Assembly: GCA_963210315.1 (NCBI GenBank)
Contig: OY723256.1
Location: 1,488,001 to 1,552,000 of the forward strand
Length of the DNA: 64,000 bases
Source: Rhynchopus euleeides
Taxonomy: Eukaryota > Euglenozoa > Diplonemea > Diplonemida > Diplonemidae
Direction: 5' to 3'
Below the pieces are notes generated by a model. It searched no databases and was not told where the DNA came from. It was given only the letters and a program-made list of their open reading frames with translations. Position 1 is the first letter of the stretch. Each line of letters begins with the position of its first letter. Shown here piece after piece: positions 43,225-53,488 of the stretch. Position numbers and translations under genes: made by a program.

Positions 43225-45530
43225 ATGCAGGTGCTGCAGGGTGCAGCACATGCCTCCCCCCCGCCCCCTGGGGTGCGGGATTTTACAAACCCATCTCCTT
43301 TTGGGCACGGGGCTGCCCACACGCCCTCTATACCACCCCACACGACGGCGCCCCAGCCGCCAGCGGGCGACTCCCCTTTGGAGCTGGAACACGCACTGGG
43401 GTTCAACGGACGCTACCCCAAATCCGCCGCAATGCACCCCACCTCGACGCCACCGGAGCTGGTGTACGCCACCGGGCAGCTTGTCGTCACCACCAACACC
43501 GACGATGTCCACCGGCAGACGCTCCTGAGGGGGCACGACGCCTGGGTGTCCTGCGTCGCTGTGTCCCCCTCAGGGCGCTACATCGCTTCGGGGCAGGAGG
43601 CATCGCGTAGTGCCAAGGGCCTCTACGGCTTCATCGTCATCTGGGACTTCGAGACGAAGCAGCCGGTGCACCGCATGCAGGGGCACGTCGGGGGGACACT
43701 TGATGTTGAGTTCTCGCCAGACGAGCGCTGGCTGGGCTCAACTGGGTTGGACGGCAAGACCCTTCTGTGGGAGGTCTCCACGGGTAAGGTTGCGGGGGGG
43801 ATCCGAGACGCGGGTGACAACGAGATTGCCACAACGCTCATCTGGGGTACCATCGACGAGCCTGGGACGCGGCGCCAGGCGTACCACCTCTACGCGACGT
43901 ACAACACGGGGGTCCGCAGCATTGAGTGGAGGTTTGACATCAAAACCATGCAGCACCGCATGTCGCAGGATGTGTTCCACGTCCCGGGGAGTGGGGGAAA
44001 GCTCGGCGGGTTTGTCCGGAAGTACACCTCAGCAGCTCTCGCAGGGGGGTATCTTGTGTGTGGCACCGCGAGCAGCGATGTGGTGATCTTTTCAACGGAA
44101 ACCCTGCAGTATAAGACGAGCTTTCAAGTTGGGGGTGGTGGTGTCAACAGCGTTGCGGCGCTTCCCGGCAGCTTCGCCGTGCTCGCGGGGAGCGGGGATG
44201 GGAAGGTGACCCGCATCCAGGGCAACCCCAGCAACGACAAAGAGTGGACTGCTGTGCGGGAGTTGCAGCTGCAGGGCTCCGTGACCCACATGCACCTGTC
44301 GCAGGATGGCAGCGAAGCGGCTGTCACGACAACCGCCGGGGTGATGTACAGGCTGCTGACGGGGGACCTCACTGCGTCCATTTTCATGGAGTCGCACACG
44401 GGGAGTGTTGTCGATGCGGCATTCCCCCACGATCGGTGTGATGTGTTCGCCACCGCCGCCTCGCCCCCGTGCACCTCACCCGAGGCGCATCCCAAGCAGA
44501 GCACCAGCGCGTTGGTGTCCGGAGGGCCTGTGCGCAACGCAAGCGCATCCCTCACAACGCCCGAGCGGTCCCTCGTGAAGGTGTGGTCGCTCAGCGACTA
44601 CTCTGTGGTGTCTGAGGTGGAGTCTGTTGCAGGGGGTGGGTCCCCGACGCGCATCGCATTCGCGCATACCCCGAACCTGCTTGTCTCGGGGTGGTCGACT
44701 GGTGCGCTGCATGCATATGATGTGTTCCGCAAACCAGCAGCTCTGCTGTGGAGTGTGCCTGCCGCACACAAAGGCCCTGTGATGTCGCTCGCTGTGACCC
44801 CGCAATGCATCATCAGCGCGGGTGACGGTGTGGTTCGCGTGTGGAGCCTTGCGTCGCGGGAGTGTGTTGCTGTCATGCAGAACCACACGCGCCCCGTGAC
44901 GTCGGTGCTGCCCGATGTGACCTCTGCGTCCATATTCCACACCTGCTCTATGGACAAGACGATCATGACCTTCGACCTGACGCAGAAGGACTCCAACCAA
45001 AATAGCAAAGCGCCCCGCAGGCTGACTTACAAGTCGGACCCGGAGTCTGCCGGTTTCACCTCCATCGCCCAGCGGCGGACAGGGGAACGGGAGATCATCG
45101 CAGGAGGTGCCGATGGAGTGATACAGTATGCAAGACGGGGTGGGGTGTGTCGTGGCCTTTTGTGTCTTCTGTGTCTGGGTGCGCGAGTCCTCCTGTTTCC
45201 CCTCCGCGGGACACACGCCACCACCCACCTCCACACCACAGGTTCTTCGACATCGACTATGCAAAGGCAGTGTTCTCACTGCGCGACACTTCGAGGGTGC
45301 AGGTCAACAGCGTCGATGTCAACCCAACCTCCACAGCCTTTGTCACTGCGCAGCAGGACGGATCCGTCACGGTGTACGAGATGGACCCACACCGACCCCA
45401 CGCCAAGACCCTCGCACACACGACTTGCCACTCTGGGTCTGCCTCAAAGGCAGTGTGGAGCCGCGACGGGCGGCAAGTCATCAGCATTGGAAGTGACGGG
45501 GAAATCTGCCTCTGGAACTTCTTCATGTGA
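43225..45530 (+). CDS. CFAP52: CFAP52/WDR16-like WD40 ciliary protein, 2 exons, 729 aa
   Basis: CFAP52 is a conserved ciliary doublet-microtubule protein made of two WD40 propellers. Exons are 43225-45125 and 45242-45530 (phase 2, donor GTATGC, acceptor CACAG). After a ~55-residue Pro-rich leader the protein runs LELEHALGFNGRYP, matching the start of the family (ALGFNG), then LLRGHDAWVSCVAVSPSGRY IASGQ-type repeats. WD-type repeat ends are GFIVIWDF, KTLLWEVS, LVKVWSLS, GVVRVWSL and GEICLWNFFM at the C-terminus. The spliced exon 2 supplies the last repeats (FFDIDYAKAVFSL, HSGSASKAVWSRDGRQVISI). An insertion of ~60 Ser/Pro-rich residues interrupts the second propeller near residue 415-450. Together with BBS5 it argues for a motile flagellum. 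Another ciliary WD40 family is the alternative. Confidence 0.8.
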
Positions 45531-46229
45531 ACCGTTAGGCGGAACACGTTGGCGTCGTGAATCCCTCCCCACGGCCAGCTCTGAGCCCTGCATCCCTGAA
45601 GGCCTTCGCCTCACACGATGCATTGCCTCCGGTAGTGCACCCACCATTGGGCACACTGCCGCACTGCCGTGGGGCTGGCCTTTGCTTTGGGGATGCCACC
45701 GCGTCGCGTCCGAGCCGATTCGATTATTTCCTCTTTCCTCTTCCCCACATCCCGCCCCCCCCGTCTTGCCCCTCGATCCCCACACACACCCTCCCGACGC
45801 GCGGCCTGGCAGGGGGTTCCCTCCCTGCTGTGGGCTAAAAGGCGTATCGTTCCCACCACCCTCCTGTCTCCCCCCTCGCACACAGTTACAAACATGATCC
45901 GTTGAGTATTCCGAGGGGAAAAAAAACCACACAGAATCAAGCCAGGAGACGGTAAACATAACACAGACACATGCTGGGGTTTTTTTTGCAAATAAAAAGA
46001 ATGGATATGCCGCCCCATGTCTCCCCTCCCCTTCCTCACTGCCCCCACACCCCCGAGCTCGCAATCATCAAGGTAAACCGATTATGCGCCAAACCTGGGT
46101 CACTCAAAGCTGCCAACTTGTCTTTTTTCGGTAAGCTTCTTGTTATGTGTGAGAAAGCCAATCAGTGATTTGGCAGACCAGACACCCCACACACCTCCCC
46201 GCCAGGCATCTGCGTCGCACTCTGTTGTG
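45531..46229. other. Intergenic, no gene seen
   Basis: Spacer with C-rich and T-rich runs (around 45750-45800 and 45979-45987). No supported gene. Confidence 0.5.
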
Positions 46230-49200
46230 ATGGCAGGTAGCGAGGATGTGGAGGTGGAGGCCACAACACGTGAGGACGAGGACAGCGACGAGGACGAGAA
46301 CCTCGAGCTGCCCGGCGTGAGCCTGAAGCAGGACGCGACTGCGGCTGAGACGCTGGCGGAGAGCCTCTACGAGGCTGCCAACAAGGCGCGTGATGATCTG
46401 CGGAATCACCTGCAGGAGCGGGAGGGCGACGCAGAGGGGCACGAGACACTGCTGGAGCGCATACAGGAGGTGGGGGAACGGCTCCGCCCCGACAAGCGCC
46501 CCTCCGCATGGCGGAAGCAGCCGTCAGCTGCGGCCACCCCTACGGAGGAGGTGGATGGGCCGCGGCCCGCATCCCCGACGGCGCCACTCCCCTTCCTGCC
46601 GTCTCAGCCAACCACGTCGTCTGTGTCGACACTGCACACTGAGCTCGCCGCCCTGCAGGCCAAGCAGGCGGAAGCGAAGGCGGCTGCTGCTGCTGCTGCG
46701 GCAGGAGGCACAGCAGCGCCTGCCTCAGCCGCCCTGCAGCAGAAGGATGCGGAGCTTGCTGCCCTGCGGCAGCAGCTGTCGGAGGCGAAGGCATCGCTCC
46801 GCACTGCCAGCAGCGGCGGTGCCGCCACCGTGGATGCCGGGCAGGCGCAGGAGGTTGCGGACCTCACAGCCAAGCTTGCGGCGGTGAAGGAGCAGACGCG
46901 GAAGGAGTACGCCACAGAGCTGAAGGCCCTCCGGATGGAGAGCGACGATCTGCGTGCAGAGCGCGAAAACCTGGACCGCACGATCATCGCCCTGCGGTTG
47001 GATAAGGAGGACCTCGAGGTGTGGCGTTGCTCTGCAGGGTGGGTGGGGGTGGGGGTGGGGTCTGTATGGCTTGGGTGTGTGTGGGAGGGGGGGAGGTGGC
47101 GTGTATGGTTCGCACACAAACCACCCATGCACCCGCAGCACCGCCTCGAAGAGGAATTGGAGCAAACGGAGCAGCGTGTCGCTGAGGTTCGGGAGGAGGT
47201 CAAGAAGACAGAGCGGGCGCGGATTCAGGCAGCAGCAACACAAGTATGTCGCGTCTGGCAGGGGGGCGCTGCTGCCTGGGGGTAACCCTTGCGGCAAACA
47301 GAAATGTGTGGCAACCGCAATGGCTGCAGTGGACTTTCTTCTCAGCAATATCCACCCCGGGTGGGACAGACATAACTGATGGAGTGCAGGTCCAACGTCA
47401 AACCCCCCCCCCCCTCGCTACACCGCCACACGGTGGGATCTTGTAAATTTTACATGTATAACTACAAGTATATACATGTATTATACATGTATAATACTTG
47501 CATGTCAACTATTATACATGTATAATACATGTATATGCCTGAAATATACATGTAAAATACATGTATATCAAGTAAAAATACAAGTATAATACTTGCATGT
47601 CAACTATTATACTTGTATTTTTACTTGATATACATGTATTTTACATGTATATTTCAGGCATTTACATGTATTTTACATGTATAATACATGAATCTGCCCC
47701 GTTAACGGGTAACCGGTATTACCGGGTATTACCGGAAACCCGGTAATCGGCCTCCATTACCGGGTATTACCGGGTCAAAAACGGGTATTACCGGGTAAAA
47801 TCGGGGGTATTACCGGGTCCGGTAATACCCGTTTTTGTATTACCGGGGATTTTCCGTGGGGATTTCCTTGGTACAGGGATGGTTCGTGGGGTGTCGCAGT
47901 GAATCAACTGCAGGGTTCTGGTGATCTTCCGTCTGGCAGTCCAAGGGAAGGTGCGCGGGGGGAATGTCAGGTGTTAGGTGACCCCCCTGCGTTATTCTGA
48001 AGGCCAGCCTCTGCAGCCCCTCCTGGCCCACCCCTCACAGGGGCGGCCCTGGGAACACTGGGAGTGGGAACGGCTGGGGAACACCCACGTTCAGTACAAC
48101 CAAGATCTATGAGGCAGGCTTTGCGGCATGGCGGTGGGGGGCTGTGTTGGCGTGGCATGCCCCGATGATACACAAACAAAGGTCGAGATAATGAGCCCAG
48201 GCCCTGATTCCAACACCTGTTCGTTCAACCAAGATCTATGAGGGACACACCCCTGTCTGTGCCTGTGTCCTCCGTGTGTTGCCTCCTCTCCCTCCCTCTT
48301 CAATGCACTTCATGGCCTGGTCCGCTTCCACGGAGGCAGAGCGTGTCGTCACACAACAGGCCGTCCACGAGGCTAAGTTCTTTGAAACATGCATCATGAC
48401 TTGTCCCGACTCGAACCAAGCTGATGATTTATCAGAGGGACCAGTAGCCAAGCAAGATGACAAGAAGCAGGCGCAACTCGTGCATATATTGAGGGCCTGG
48501 TCGAATCCACGTTTTGCTGGGACTTCTCTGGATTGCATCATATCGTAAGGGGTCGCTCAAATACCTTGCCGCACTAGCCCGGATCTTAGCTGCAGGTCCG
48601 GTACAGAGTGCCAGGTGCTCTTGTCAAGGGTGTCGCCAGAGAGGCTTCACATGGGAATGGGCGTCTTGCTGTGGAGCGTATCACAGAGGATTTCTCAAAA
48701 TGGAAACGTGTCGACACCACAACTCCAGAACCAGCTCTTCCCGTCCACCTGCCCAAACCAGCCGTTGTCTGGGAGTCGTGAGGCCACCACGTGGGTCGAC
48801 TGCAGGCTGGTTAGCTTCCGCTCATCATACACGGGGCGGATACCCTCAGCGTCCCGAAGGCAGGTGCGATTATCCACCTTGGCCCGGGGGCAGTCCAGTG
48901 GCGGGCCCGTGTTGAAGCCACCCCAGCAAATACAAGTCCGCTCACCGTACTGTGACCTGCTGTGGCAGGAACCACAAGCCCGGCCACGCCAAGAAGCACC
49001 TCTCGGTACCATAATGCTCGTTGGCTGCTCGCAGGTAAGTGTTGCGACAAGCACCCAGCCAGCAGAGCGATGTAACCGAATAACGGATCTGGCGTGACCA
49101 ATCACTCGAGCCTGGAGTAGGAGAAGATGCACGCCTAGGAGGTTTCCCTGAACGAAGGATCGATAATTGGAAACGAGGAGCCCTTCGCTCTGTGCCACTG

Positions 49201-52200
49201 TGTGCCCAACTGTGCCACTTTGCAACCAGTTTGGTGACGCACCGTTTCTGCATTTCTGAGCCAAGGTCCTTAAATGATGGAAGCTATGGGAACAGTGCCT
49301 CTCTGTGATGGAACCTTCATTGGTTCAGAATGTGCCTGCCCCAAGACCCTGTTGGCCCAGGCAGTCACTGCCCCCAATGGAATGGTGCTCGCAGACTTTG
49401 GGAGAGGAAGGTGGCCCTACGATCACGCCTGTCTCATGTTATGCGTGTGTGTGATCGACTGCCTGATCTGACGACACTGCCGGCTCTGGAAGGGCTCGGG
49501 TGGTGTGTGGGCACCGTGCAGTAGTCAGCACTGCTGCGACGGAAACTCGAAAAGTCTGCAGTGAGCCACACAAACCAGACGTGAACTGCGGAACCCGGCT
49601 TTCGATCACCCCATGCGCCATAGAATCCAACGTCGACCACAACACACTGCTAAGGGGAAGGGAATCAACCCACAAAACAAAGGGAAATTCCCATGGAAAA
49701 TACCCGGTAGCGCTACCGGGCTATAACCGGGTATTACCGGGTATTACCGGGCAAACGGGTATTACCGGACCCGGTAATACCCGTTTTTCGACCCGGTAAT
49801 ACCCGGTAGCCGTTAACGGGGCAGATTCATGATAATACTTGTCATGCAAGTATTATACATGTAAAATACTTGCATGACAAGTAAAATACATGTATAATAC
49901 TTGCATGACAAGTAAAATACTTGCATGCAAGTAAAATACATGTATTTTACTTGCATGCAAGTATTTTACTTGTCATGCAAGTATTTTACATGTATAATAC
50001 TTGCATGACAAGTATTATACATGTAAAATACATGTAAATGCCTGAAATATACATGTACACGGTGGACTCCAGCGGCCCTAGCGGGAGTCTGGGAGCGGGA
50101 GTCTGAGCGGGTGTCAAAGACTCCCGCTAGCGGGAGTCTATACTCCCGCTAGGGGGAGTCTGACTCCCCCTAGCGGGAGTCTTTTCACCTATTTTCATCC
50201 ATTTTTCCCATGATATAGTTACAGTCTACTGGCGTGGGGGGTAAAATCATGGTGGAAGAGGGATGGGGAGGGGCTTGTTTTGCTTCTGTCAGTTTCCCTG
50301 GACTCTGGACTACCTACCTATCCTCCTGGTAGCGGCTACACCTGCGGAGGTGAGCGGTTAGAATTTGAGGTGTCAAAGTGCGGCCATCGCCTGTCGTAGT
50401 TGTGTTACACCTTGGGCAAGACAAGCCATCCTGCAGGCCTCATCTTCTTCGTCAGAACTGTCATCCCCCTCCTGCTGTGCGCGTTGGTCAAGCGTGCTCA
50501 AAGTCGCCTCGGATGACACGAATGGTGTGAAAGTCGCCCCCAGCGGGATTGGCATTTTGCACAAGCAGAGCGATAATTTGCGGTGTCCTTCGGGGAACCG
50601 GAACAGGAAGTAGGGCGCGCTGATGGGTTCAACGAAGTCCTGTGTGTTGCAGTGCACAAACCCCTTCTGCAGCTGTGTCAACTGTGTGCAAAGAACATAC
50701 ACAGCCAATCTATGAGCGTGTCGGGTGTGCAGACACGGACAGAGGATGACTTCTCTATACCCGAGGATCCCGTCCTGCGACAGGTGCGCAACCTTCCAAG
50801 GCATGCCCGATGCGCGCCGCTTCTCTTCTGCCATCGCAAGATCTCTCTCGTAAGTTGCGGAGCTGGCGATTGTAACGGCATCTTTCTTGCGATGTCCGTT
50901 CTCTGCTTCTTCAAATTCGTCGTTGTTCTGCAGAGGCACTGCATCTTCTGGAGCCCACCAATGATGGAGACTGTGTACGTAGGCATTGCGCGTTGATCCC
51001 TTTTCGGCATGCTCCATCAACCAGTGAAATATATGCCCTGAGATCCGAGCACGCAAGAAGGGAATCCGGGCTGACTCATCCTTGCATACCCAGAAGCGCC
51101 AGGGGATGTCTGCATACCGGAAATGCATGAGGTCTGCAAGGGAGACAAAGAGGTAGCGGAACAAGCCCTTGTAGGTGTGTCCTGTGACAGGCAAGCACGA
51201 CCTTCCGGAACTGAGCACCTGTCCCATGCTGCGACACATTCAGTGCAAGGTTTGTACAGGTCTTGTCGAATATTTTTTTGTTGTCTCATCCAGCAGGGGT
51301 GGAGCTTGAAATATGGGGTTGCGGGCTGGATCGGGTCAGATCGGGTCAGCCAATTTTTTCTTATGGGTTCCCCCCCGGTTCGTCTCAGAGATCAGTGCTC
51401 GGGCCCAGCCTCCCGCGAGGTACCGGAACCGATATGCAGCCCCGGACGCGCAAGGACTTGGTTACAAGACAAACACATGCCGTAGGGGGGGTCTGGGAGG
51501 CGGAGCTCCCAGCCGCCGGAGGCCACGGTAGTGAACATCTGTGACTTGCGGGCGTACGGATTCTGTGTGAGTTGGCTGCGTCCTCCTGAGGATACTGAGA
51601 TTCCCTGATGTAAAGGGCTTGGGTACAAGACAGGCACATGCCACAGGGGGGTCTGGGGGGCGGAGCCCCCCAGCCACCGGAGGCCACGGTAGTAAACGTC
51701 TGTTGCACGGTACGGGTTGGGCAGCTTCATTTGTCCTCTATTGTGACTGTTTGAGGCCTGTGCTCATGTCGCTGGGGTCACTTTGCTCACGAAACGCCTC
51801 CTGGTCACCTTGAGGCCCCAAGGCGAGGAGCCAACTTTTCCGGTTTCCCGAAAATCTATATTTTTTTTCTTTTTACCCCTGACCTGATTTTTTGTGAGGG
51901 CCTGCAGAAAATCAGGTCAGCTGACCCGAAAAAACCCCCAAGCTCCACCCCTGTCATCCAGTACCCTGATCAGCCGCATGGCGAGCCCCTTGCAGTCATG
52001 GAGTGCTGGGGTGACGTAGCGGGCATTGGGAAGCACACCTGCCAAGAGGGAGGGGTAGCCAGCCTCTTTCATCTCAGAGAGAGTCAGGTGCGGGTATCGA
52101 TGCACCTGTTGATACCAGCGTTCTTCTGGGATGTCGCACAGTGAGCATCGGTGCCCTCGCCCCCCGCATCGCCTCATTGTTGCCCACTGCTGATCTATAC

Positions 52201-53488
52201 TCCCGCTAGCGGGAGTTGGACTCCCCCTAGTTGAGACTCCCGAAAAGGGTTAAACCCGGTAGTGGTACCCTACCCCCGCTGGAGTCCACCTTGCAAGGCC
52301 GGATCAGCCCACGGGTGGGTTTGAGGAAGAAATCTGGGGGGGCAAATTTTGCTGCGACTTCCGGTTTCACCCGGCCGAACTCCAGCATCTATCCAGACCC
52401 ACGGTGCCAAGCCGTTCGCCCGTGTCGCGATCATTCGCGGCTTCAGGCTGCCCCCGACGACACGTTTGTATCCTGCACCTTGCCATACTTCGCCTCCACC
52501 TTGTATATGACGGAGAGCGCCCTCCTTCCGCATCGTTGCGACTTCCCTGACAGCGAACTTATCCATGTCAGGGAAGACATGGCGATGATTGCGTTGGCCA
52601 CCTGGGTGCTGTGCTGGTGGAGCTCCTTGCTCAACACCGTTGCTAGGAGCCTTCTAATGGATCCCAGTGTCAGCACACTGCCCCCTTTTTTAACAGGGAA
52701 GGCCGTGCAAAAATCATGCACAATGTTCGTCGCCTCCGCAGCCTCGGGACTCTCTGCGCTCTTCTTCTTCTTAATCGACTTTGCCGCCGGCTTCGCTGCC
52801 GGCTTCGTTGTCGTCTTCCCCATTTTTGTGAATCAGGTCTGCGAGCTGGGATGGGTGGAAACGTCCGTTTCGTTTGGTGTGTCTGTACTTCAGTGACGAG
52901 TGCCACATTGCATAGGTATCATGGGAAAAATGAGTGAAAATAGGTGAAAAGACTCCCGCTAGGGGGAGTCAGACTCCCCCTAGCGGGAGTATAGACTCCC
53001 GCTAGCGGGAGTCTATACTCCCGCTAGCGGGAGTTGGACTCCCCCTAGTTGAGACTCCCGAAAAGGGTTACCCTACCCCCGCTGGAGTCCACCGTGTAAA
53101 ATACATGTATATCAAGTAAAAATACAAGTATAATAGTTGACATGCAAGTATTATACTTGTATTTTTACTTGATATACATGTATTTTACATGTATATTTCA
53201 GGCATATACATGTATTATACATGTATAATAGTTGACATGCAAGTATTATACATGTATAATACATGTATATACTTGTAGTTATACATGTAAGATTTACAAG
53301 ATCCCACCGTGCACACCACACACACACACCCCCCTCCGCAGTTGCAGCGCGAGCTTGCACTCGAGAGCGAGAAGAAGGTGTCCGAGGTGAAGCGAAGACT
53401 CAAAGCCGACCACGAGGCTGAGGTGTCTAAGCTTCAGGAGCGGATCCAGGAGCTCGAAGACGACGTGCATCTGGCAGGGGTTAAATAG
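46230..53488 (+). CDS. Coiled-coil protein, 3 exons, 346 aa; last intron carries a 5.9 kb element nest
   Basis: Exons are 46230-47018, 47139-47243 and 53342-53488, all phase 0, with donors GTGTGG and GTATGT and acceptors CGCAG. The N-terminus is acidic (EDEDSDEDENLELPG). From residue ~140 to the end it is coiled coil: LHTELAALQAKQAEAKAAA, AELAALRQQLSEAKASL, HRLEEELEQTEQRVAEVREE, then LQRELALESEKKVSEVKRRL and EVSKLQERIQELEDDVHLAG before the stop. Continuity of heptads across the 6.1 kb intron supports the third exon. The intron would be about 210 bp without element F1 and its passengers, like other introns here. F1 ends 30 bp before the acceptor, so splicing must tolerate or use it. Function unknown; cytoskeletal role possible. 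Confidence 0.85.
47687..49831. mobile_element. G: 2145-bp TIR element with ACCGGGTATT word arrays, nested in F1
   Basis: The ends CATGAATCTGCCCCGTTAAC (47687) and inverted partner (to 49831) are flanked by ATAATA (47681-47686 and 49832-49837). The uninterrupted site is seen in F2 as ...catgtataatacttgtc..., so the 6-bp target duplication is real. Both ends carry arrays of (TATT)ACCGGG words (47703-47850 and 49703-49815). The interior (47870-49690) has short frames only, such as 48276-48548 (+) and 48695-49264 (-), none recognisable. Confidence 0.9.
50373..52177 (-). pseudogene. H-encoded protein, broken by K insertion and one in-frame TGA
   Basis: The minus-strand frame 52177 to ~51954 encodes a Cys-containing start (MRRCGGRGHRCSLCDIPEER) and YVTPALHDCKGLAMRLIRVL. 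It is interrupted by K. With K and one copy of its target duplication removed, the same frame continues for 17 codons to a TGA, immediately followed by ATG 51239 and a further 288-codon frame. That part includes GHTYKGLFRYLFVSLADLMH and HIFHWLMEHAEKG and ends with an acidic segment near 50440. The frame stays open upstream of 52177 to the word array. It is probably the element's former transposase or a helper protein, but no catalytic motif is recognised. A frameshift near the A-run at ~51275 is an alternative. Confidence 0.6.
51294..51953. mobile_element. K: 660-bp hAT-like non-autonomous element inside H
   Basis: A 15-bp perfect terminal inverted repeat CAGGGGTGGAGCTTG is flanked by the 8-bp duplication TCATCCAG (51286-51293 and 51954-51961). 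CAGGG-type ends with 8-bp duplications are the signature of the hAT superfamily. The interior holds two related copies of a GC-palindrome repeat (51485-51540 and 51640-51706) also found at 11455-11930. No transposase. Confidence 0.93.
52198..52290. repeat. Internal direct copy of the H right-end array
   Basis: The stretch tatactcccgctagcgggag...gttgagactcccgaaaagggtt...ctacccccgctggagtccacc repeats 53010-53092 in the same orientation, with ~15 extra bases after gggtt. It marks a partial duplication or a second, fused element within H. Confidence 0.8.
52443..52823 (-). CDS. Small basic protein in H, histone H2B-like (tentative), 126 aa
   Basis: Starts MGKTTTKPAAKPAAKSIKKK, a Lys/Ala/Pro tail like that of H2B or H1. 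The stretch VLTLGSIRRLLATVLSKELH (about residues 50-69) resembles the end of the H2B histone fold and its C-terminal helix, where kinetoplastid H2B has a TLG-x-x-EL...VLP-x-x-LAKH pattern. The long central helix expected of H2B is shortened and the last 40 residues do not fit. It may be a captured, decayed host histone gene, or an unrelated DNA-binding protein of the element. It lies between two direct copies of the H right end (52198-52290 and 52950-53096). Confidence 0.35.
   Translation of the reverse strand: MGKTTTKPAAKPAAKSIKKKKSAESPEAAEATNIVHDFCTAFPVKKGGSVLTLGSIRRLLATVLSKELHQHSTQVANAIIAMSSLTWISSLSGKSQRCGRRALSVIYKVEAKYGKVQDTNVSSGAA

Larger units (their letters stand above)
50058..53096. 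mobile_element. H: 3039-bp TIR element with GACTCCCGCTAGCGGGAGTC words, nested in F1
   Basis: The ends CACGGTGGACTCCAGCGG (50058) and ...CCGCTGGAGTCCACCGTG (53096) are flanked by TA (50056-50057 and 53097-53098); removing H and one TA restores the F sequence seen elsewhere in F. Palindromic word arrays lie at 50078-50185 and 52950-53060. A third copy of the right-end array lies inside at 52198-52290, in the same orientation as the right end. H carries minus-strand coding sequence and the hAT-like insertion K. The first eight bases, CACGGTGG, are shared with F. Confidence 0.9.
47429..53311. mobile_element. F1: fold-back element (691 bp core) in an intron, containing G, H and K
   Basis: The ends CACGGTGGGATCTTGTAAAT (47429) and the inverted partner ending 53311 are flanked by CA on both sides. 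Subtracting G plus its 6-bp duplication and H plus its 2-bp duplication leaves 691 bp. The core is made almost wholly of palindromic words such as TACATGTA and TTGCATGCAA. Its symmetry axis is between 49940 and 49941; the left arm is 361 bp and the right arm 330 bp. It lies in the last intron of the coiled-coil gene, 30 bp upstream of the 3' splice site. It has no coding capacity. Confidence 0.93.

Noticed and set aside
47440-50060. Regularly repeated palindromic words that look at first like a CRISPR array
   Set aside because: There are no unique spacers of constant size; the words themselves form the whole sequence and the block is bounded by TIRs. The host is eukaryotic.
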